NCBI GenBank assembly: GCA_019925095.2
Contig: CM034391.1
Coordinates: forward strand, 27,207,051 to 27,271,050
Length of the DNA: 64,000 nucleotides
Reading direction: 5' to 3'
DNA from: Dendrolimus kikuchii
Taxonomy: Eukaryota > Arthropoda > Insecta > Lepidoptera > Lasiocampidae
Position numbers and translations under genes: made by a program. The notes below the pieces were generated by a model. That model ran no database searches and was not told the origin of the DNA. It saw only the letters and a program-made list of their open reading frames with translations. This document shows positions 59,670-64,000 of this stretch, in pieces (within the stretch, counting starts at the first letter, position 1; every line of letters starts with the position of its first letter).

Positions 59670-60420
59670 TATTTTGATGGAAAACGGTTACCATCGCCTA
59701 TGAACATTTGCAACACCAAAGGTGCTACAAATGCGCTGCTGCTCTCTTAAGGGAGATTGGAACCTAATCACTAATGCCGAAACACAACTCAAGGTTGTTA
59801 TGGCGACATACTTTTTTTTTTTTTATTATTAATTCGCCAACTACCTCCATCATTGTGCAACACAGAGCATTTTCTTTTTCGTGTCTCTTTTAATTTTTTA
59901 ATCTAATTTTAACTACAGAATAGGAAAAAGGGTTGGGAATTTTTATTTATTTTCTTTCTTTTTCTTTTCTTTTCTTCTCTTAATAATCTTATTTCTATTA
60001 CATGTTATACATATGTTTATGTTACAAAAGTCTTATTCTTACTAGTGTTCTTACATTCACTCTTAACTATAATTTTACTACTAATACATGTTTTCATCTG
60101 TTATATATCTATGTTTATATTACATTTATGTTTATTACTATTTATTATTACTTATTTATGGCTATCTACTATTAGATTACATGGTATTATAATCTATTTC
60201 TTTAAAAGCTAATACTACATATACTATATTATATGTCTAAAGCTTTACTGGTTGCGCCATTCCTTTTGACTGACTTCCTGGCGACATACTTTAAACCAGG
60301 GGTGGTAGCCTCCAGTCGGGTAAATGCCCTGCCACCTAGCTGTGGGTTGTTAAGTCGCCTCTTACGACAGGCCGCCCGGCTGCAGGAAATTGTATTCTTT
60401 CTCCGTTCCTGCACGAATAA
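59670..60420 (-). mobile_element. SINE-A interrupted by an A-tailed retroposon
   Basis: ATGGAAAACGGTTACCATCGCC up to TGGCGACATACTT, and on from 60279 (TGGCGACATACTT) to GCACGAATAAAA. Confidence 0.88.
59814..60278 (-). mobile_element. Unclassified retroposon nested in SINE-A (13-bp target duplication)
   Basis: 465 bp starting with a T-run (A-tail complement). TGGCGACATACTT lies on both sides (59801-59813 and 60279-60291). The body is AT-rich and has no coding motif; probably the 3' UTR of a LINE. Confidence 0.78.
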
Positions 60421-60540
60421 AAACATGTGTAGTTTCAATACCGAAAATGGGCGTAGATACTTTTCAACCGGGAGATGGGATAGTTTGCGATATAAAATGA
60501 AGTGAATTTCCCGGGGCAAATCGCAGTACAATAAAAATTT

Positions 60541-60795
60541 ACATACATACATAACTTCACGCCAGTTCCCTTGCCACCCCAGGCACGAACAACAGAGCGC
60601 CATTTAGGCTTATTCTTACACACCTCAATTGCTTCTTTGACATTAATAGCTCTTGTCATGCACGCTCGTCTGTTCTTAAGGCTCCTGACATCACCTTCTG
60701 CTAGTACACGATCAATTTGATCATGGAAGGTGTGTCGTGGCCTTCCACGACTTCTGCATCCATCCACTTTTGCATTGTATATCTGTTTAGTCATT
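60541..60795 (-). pseudogene. RTE-like LINE C-terminus with (TACA)n tail
   Basis: MTKQIYNAKVDGCRSRGRPR, HTFHDQIDRVLAEGDVRSLK, NRRACMTRAINVKEAIEVCK, NKPKWRSVV, then a small lesion in the RAYPARELA codons. Confidence 0.76.
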
Positions 60796-60796
60796 A

Positions 60797-61165
60797 TAAT
60801 AAAACTACGTTTTAACGGTTTTAAGCGCGATAATTTTATTTGATTTTGGTTTTTCCGACGTTTCGGCCACTTTTCAGTGGCCGTGATCACGGAAGACAAA
60901 GATGTCAAGTGTCAACGAGTATTGTTAAAGTTTTATTTAGCCTCCCGCCAACTTATTAATTTTAATTATTTAATTTTTAATTTTGTTTATGGTTATTATT
61001 TAATCTATGGGAGCCTAATCTAATTTACTACCGCTTCGCAACATGTTATGGCTTGAAGAGAAGAAGCGGTGCAAGAAACTCTTCAGCAAACATGCCTAGC
61101 TCTAATAATTTTATATAATATTAAAATGGGTGGAAGGAAAAATAAAAGTAATTATCAGTCAAGTT
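60797..61165 (-). repeat. Dispersed repeat (copy 2), uninterrupted
   Basis: Colinear with 13141-13501 and beyond, without the SINE-C and TIR-1 insertions: AAAACTACGTTTTAACGG, GACGTTTCGGCCACTT, GAGAAGAAGCGGTGCAAG, AATGGGTGGAAGGAAAAAT. Confidence 0.65.
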
Positions 61166-61264
61166 GGTTTGTGTTCCGTTGTACGCAGAAAGAGCTCACA
61201 GTGTCTTGAGGTCTGGCAGCTGGTTTTTGCTGGGTTTGGGTCTTAATAGTTTTGATAATTGGAT

Positions 61265-61312
61265 CCCATCAAGTGGGCCGTCTGCCTGTCTGCTGATCTC
61301 CTGCAATAAAAG
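61265..61312 (+). repeat. SINE-A 3' end only
   Basis: TCCCATCAAGTGGGCCGTCT to CTCCTGCAATAAAAG. Confidence 0.75.
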
Positions 61313-62071
61313 AAGTGTATTCTCGGATTAATGGTGTCAGTCCTAAGAATGAAGTTGTCAACGGTAATAAAGTAAGTTTTATCTTCGGCCTCTGCTAATG
61401 TTAAAGATAAATCTGCGACGACAAAAGACCGTCCACAATGCGAGGATGCGACGACATTCGGTTTTATAGCTGTTACTCAGGTGACCAGCCGTTTCGTCTT
61501 AGGAAGACACTGAAATAATGAACATACAGTGTTACCTCCATATAACGTCACTCGATTTAACGACAAACTCCCTTAAGCATCGAAATCACTTGGCTTTGGC
61601 TTGTTGAACTTGTTTTCCATACAATGATGCACTCTATATAGCATTATACCCACTCTCAATAACAACAACAATTATGTAAGCAAAAGTACCTTTTCAGTTA
61701 CCAAAATTAGTAAAAACTGCGCAGCTGTATACCTTCTTTCATTGCTATACTTTCCTAGCCTGTAATAAACTCGACTGACGGCATCATGCATGCCGAAATT
61801 TCTAAGAAATTCCGAAATACCGAAATATCTAGATATTTCCATTATCACCAAGATGCCTCAATATCGCAAGATATGTATAAAATAAGTAAAAAATAAATAA
61901 AACATAATTACTGGTGCAGCAAAAGACCTCAGATAAAATGAATACACTCCTCTCCATTTAACGACAACTCTCTATAACGCCATAAAATACACAGTCCCTT
62001 CAGTGTTGTTGTATATATTATAGTTTACACTGCACATACGTATATAGGTATATACATACATACATTTTTTT
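61313..62071. other. No gene; possible pogo-like DNA element debris
   Basis: CAGTGTTACCTCCATATAACG at 61529 and CTCTCTATAACGCC at about 61968 recall pogo/Tigger-like termini, but the two ends are in the same orientation. Confidence 0.35.
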
Positions 62072-62308
62072 AAATAATCGGCAGACAAACACACATATTG
62101 TATATCCTCAAATTAAGCAAGTTACGCTTGTGTTATAGGTAATATATAACGAATTACTCTAGTGCCGATTCCCAGACACCCAGACCATAGTAAATAACGG
62201 AGAAAATTCGTTTCCGAAATTTATCATACCAGAAATCGAATCCGAAGCCTCTGCGTTCCAGTGAGGTAAGCCAGCAAAGACTTAGCCTGTTCAACCACAA
62301 AGACCGTC
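62072..62308 (-). mobile_element. SINE-T copy (minus strand)
   Basis: AATCGGCAGACAAACACACA at the tail end, box B complement GAAATCGAATCC (one change), head CTGTTCAACCACAAAGAC. Confidence 0.85.
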
Positions 62309-62335
62309 ATAACATACACACACATACATATAATA

Positions 62336-62490
62336 AATAATGACAGCCCATAAACGTCCCACTGCTGAGCTCGGGCTTCCCACTATAGGGGAACGGATAA
62401 TATACCCTCAACGCTTCTGGCCAAGGCGACTTGGCAGGTTAGGCATATCGGTTATCTCGATGTGCAGGTTGCATTACGATGTTCGCCTCT
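62336..62490 (-). mobile_element. SINE-C, 5'-truncated
   Basis: ATGACAGCCCATAAACGTCC, CACTGCTGAGCTCGGGC, TCTCGATGTGCAGGTTGC; lacks the tRNA-like head. Confidence 0.78.
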
Positions 62491-62785
62491 TACTGTCAGA
62501 GAGGCTAAAACATTACTTACATATCGGAACTTCCTTATAAAGTACTATCTGTCTTTAAATATAACAAATATGTCTAATATATTGAACACTTACTTATTTA
62601 TCTATTGTGTTTATATATTTATGTTAACAAATATATTTATTTAGATTATTTTGTTTATTACTATTTTATTTATGTATGTAATAAATTTATAAATTTGTGT
62701 AAGTATGTAAATTTAAATTGTAGTCCTATCTTTTTTCTGCTCCGCCTACATCGCCAGATTAGATAAGAATTTCTTTTAAGCTAGG
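62491..62785. other. No recognisable gene
   Basis: AT-rich. Confidence 0.45.
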
Positions 62786-62908
62786 TTGCCTGGAAGAGAT
62801 CGCTTTTAGCGATAAGGCCGCCTGTTGTTTTGCCAAGAAGTATTGTAATTATGCATTTTGTTTTTGTATTTGTTTATTTTGGTGAGCAATAAAGTGTTAT
62901 CTATCTCT
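62786..62908 (+). mobile_element. CR1/Jockey-type LINE 3' end
   Basis: GAGATCGCTTTTAGCGATAAG, GGCCGCC, GAGCAATAAAGTGTTATC and a TCTA-type tail. Confidence 0.62.
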
Positions 62909-63156
62909 CTAATGAAATTTAAAACCAACATTATCCTAAGTAATACAAAAAACATGGTAACTCCAGTCTTATTTACTTCGCAGGTTAATAATTCTTTGAA
63001 CCCCATACTGATATCATCTATTTATTGTACAAGAACGATGTAGGTAGGTACATTTTGTCTTACATCCATCTATCTTCTAGATTGTCATGTGGTTTTTATC
63101 CTCTTCATTTTTCCACCGCTGATGCTCGTATTTGGGTGTAGGTACTTTCGTATAAG

Positions 63157-63412
63157 TCGTGGTAACGTAATGGCTAGCGCACGCGTCCCAAACTCAAAAG
63201 GGTGCAGGTTCGATTCTGGCCAGAACGCATGAAATACTTGGGCAGTTTTCTGACCTAATTAGGAACTCATCGTGATGAAACTTACACATCGAAATAACCG
63301 ATGTGTCAAACGTGCCAAGCAGTCTTGGACAAGCGTGACAGGTGTACTATCCGTTCCCCTATAGTGGAAACCCCAAGCCCAACAGTGGAGCTTTTATGGG
63401 ATGTTATTATGA
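63157..63412 (+). mobile_element. SINE-C, full length
   Basis: Head GTGGTAACGTAATGGCTAGC, box B GGTTCGATTCT at 63207-63217, body CGGTTCCCC-type, tail GGGATGTTATTATGATAC. Confidence 0.82.
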
Positions 63413-63486
63413 TACTTTGAAAGACCCATACGTTCCATCTCAACATTCTCAGCTTAGCTAACTAGAGAGGATCTAGGTCTATTACC

Positions 63487-63873
63487 TTACTGGAAAACAT
63501 AAAAAGTTCTTTTAAAAACACAGAAAAAATACCTAGTTAGTTCAAATGGTTTTGTCCTTTTGAGCCTTCTCATTATGTCCGTGTTGTCGAGGAGCTGGAT
63601 CGCCTCGACATTCACGTGATGATGAAGCCGATGCTCGTGGGCTTCCGCGTACTTCTTAATAATGCTGTTGACAAACTCCACTTTCAGGTCCCGATGGAGG
63701 TCGCTCGATCTAACGTACCATGGCGCGTTTACAATTCCTTTCAGTACTTTATTTTGGAAGCGTTGTATGATTTCTACATTACTTGGTTTGGTACAGCCCC
63801 ACAACTGTACACCGTAGGTCCAGACTGGCATCAGGACTAATGTGCTAGCTATTAATAAAGAACACACGAACAA
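63487..63873 (-). pseudogene. Jockey-like LINE ORF2, C-terminal fragment
   Basis: LVLMPVWTYGVQLWGCTKPS, NVEIIQRFQNKVLKGIVNAP, WYVRSSDLHRDLKVEFVN, then LHHHVNVEAIQLLDNTDIM, RRLKRTKPFEL. YGxQLWG and the NAPWYV pattern are typical of Jockey-clade LINE C-termini. The original stop after KPFEL seems lost, giving about 17 extra residues. No RT palm. Confidence 0.78.
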
Positions 63874-64000
63874 AGTGTCTTCACCTTAATAGAGACAATA
63901 AGAAAAAGTGTTATTGGACACTTTCTTAGTAAGAATACTTTTAGTTAATTTAGGTTATATTTAAATTACTTATTAATCTTTTTAGATTAGATGGTAATAT
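63874..64000. other. Window end, no feature
   Basis: AT-rich, cut by the window edge. Confidence 0.45.

Noticed and set aside
61529..62010. Tigger/pogo-type MITE
   Set aside because: The two end-like motifs are in the same orientation and no TA duplication is visible.

Overview
The window looks like nuclear DNA of an insect, most likely a moth or butterfly (Lepidoptera). The content is wholly transposon-derived: an R1-clade non-LTR element, a BEL/Pao LTR element, a CR1/Jockey-superfamily LINE, RTE-like LINE tails ending in (ATGT)n, tRNA-derived SINEs, Helitron-like elements ending in CTAG|T, and a roughly 305-bp A-tailed SINE-like repeat (here SINE-A) present about 30 times on both strands. 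I found no convincing host protein gene, rRNA or functional tRNA gene. Species and chromosome cannot be read from the sequence. Nearly every sizeable open frame belongs to a mobile element or is a shadow of one.

Layout. 0-5 kb: LINE tails, a 43-bp nested palindrome, a 9-bp minisatellite, nested SINE-A copies, then a 1.15-kb minisatellite of 22-bp units in an 88-bp higher-order pattern, interrupted by SINE-A. 5-10 kb: SINE-A copies, two solo LTRs of a Gypsy-like family with 4-bp target duplications, Helitron-like pieces and RTE tails. 10-13 kb: two adjacent copies of an R1-like element sharing a 42-bp flank. 13-29 kb: SINEs, a TIR element with near-palindromic ends, fragments of an R2-type (restriction-like endonuclease) retroelement, a pair of 92-bp inverted arms, a Helitron-like array of about 118-bp repeats, and a truncated R1-like copy with a 14-bp target duplication.

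29.3-33.6 kb: a nearly complete LINE (minus strand, 4.28 kb, 8-bp target duplication) with ORF1 and an endonuclease/reverse-transcriptase ORF2 carrying one frameshift. 34-42 kb: a 363-bp tandem triplication, an RTE tail nested in SINE-A, an LTR-bearing BEL/Pao fragment and more SINE-A. 42.0-48.0 kb: a BEL/Pao element (minus strand) with both LTRs, Gag, protease, RNase H and integrase, but without the catalytic core of reverse transcriptase and with one in-frame stop.

48-64 kb: nested RTE tails in SINE-A, a complete short Helitron, a large inverted repeat made of two opposed RTE-like LINE tails with an LTR and a SINE-A nested in one arm, further solo LTRs, SINEs and Jockey-like LINE ends.

The parts do not form a pathway. 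They record successive insertions, and several can be ordered by which repeat interrupts which. Parasitic relations are likely (SINEs using LINE enzymes) but are not shown by the sequence. All clade names rest on motifs read by eye.
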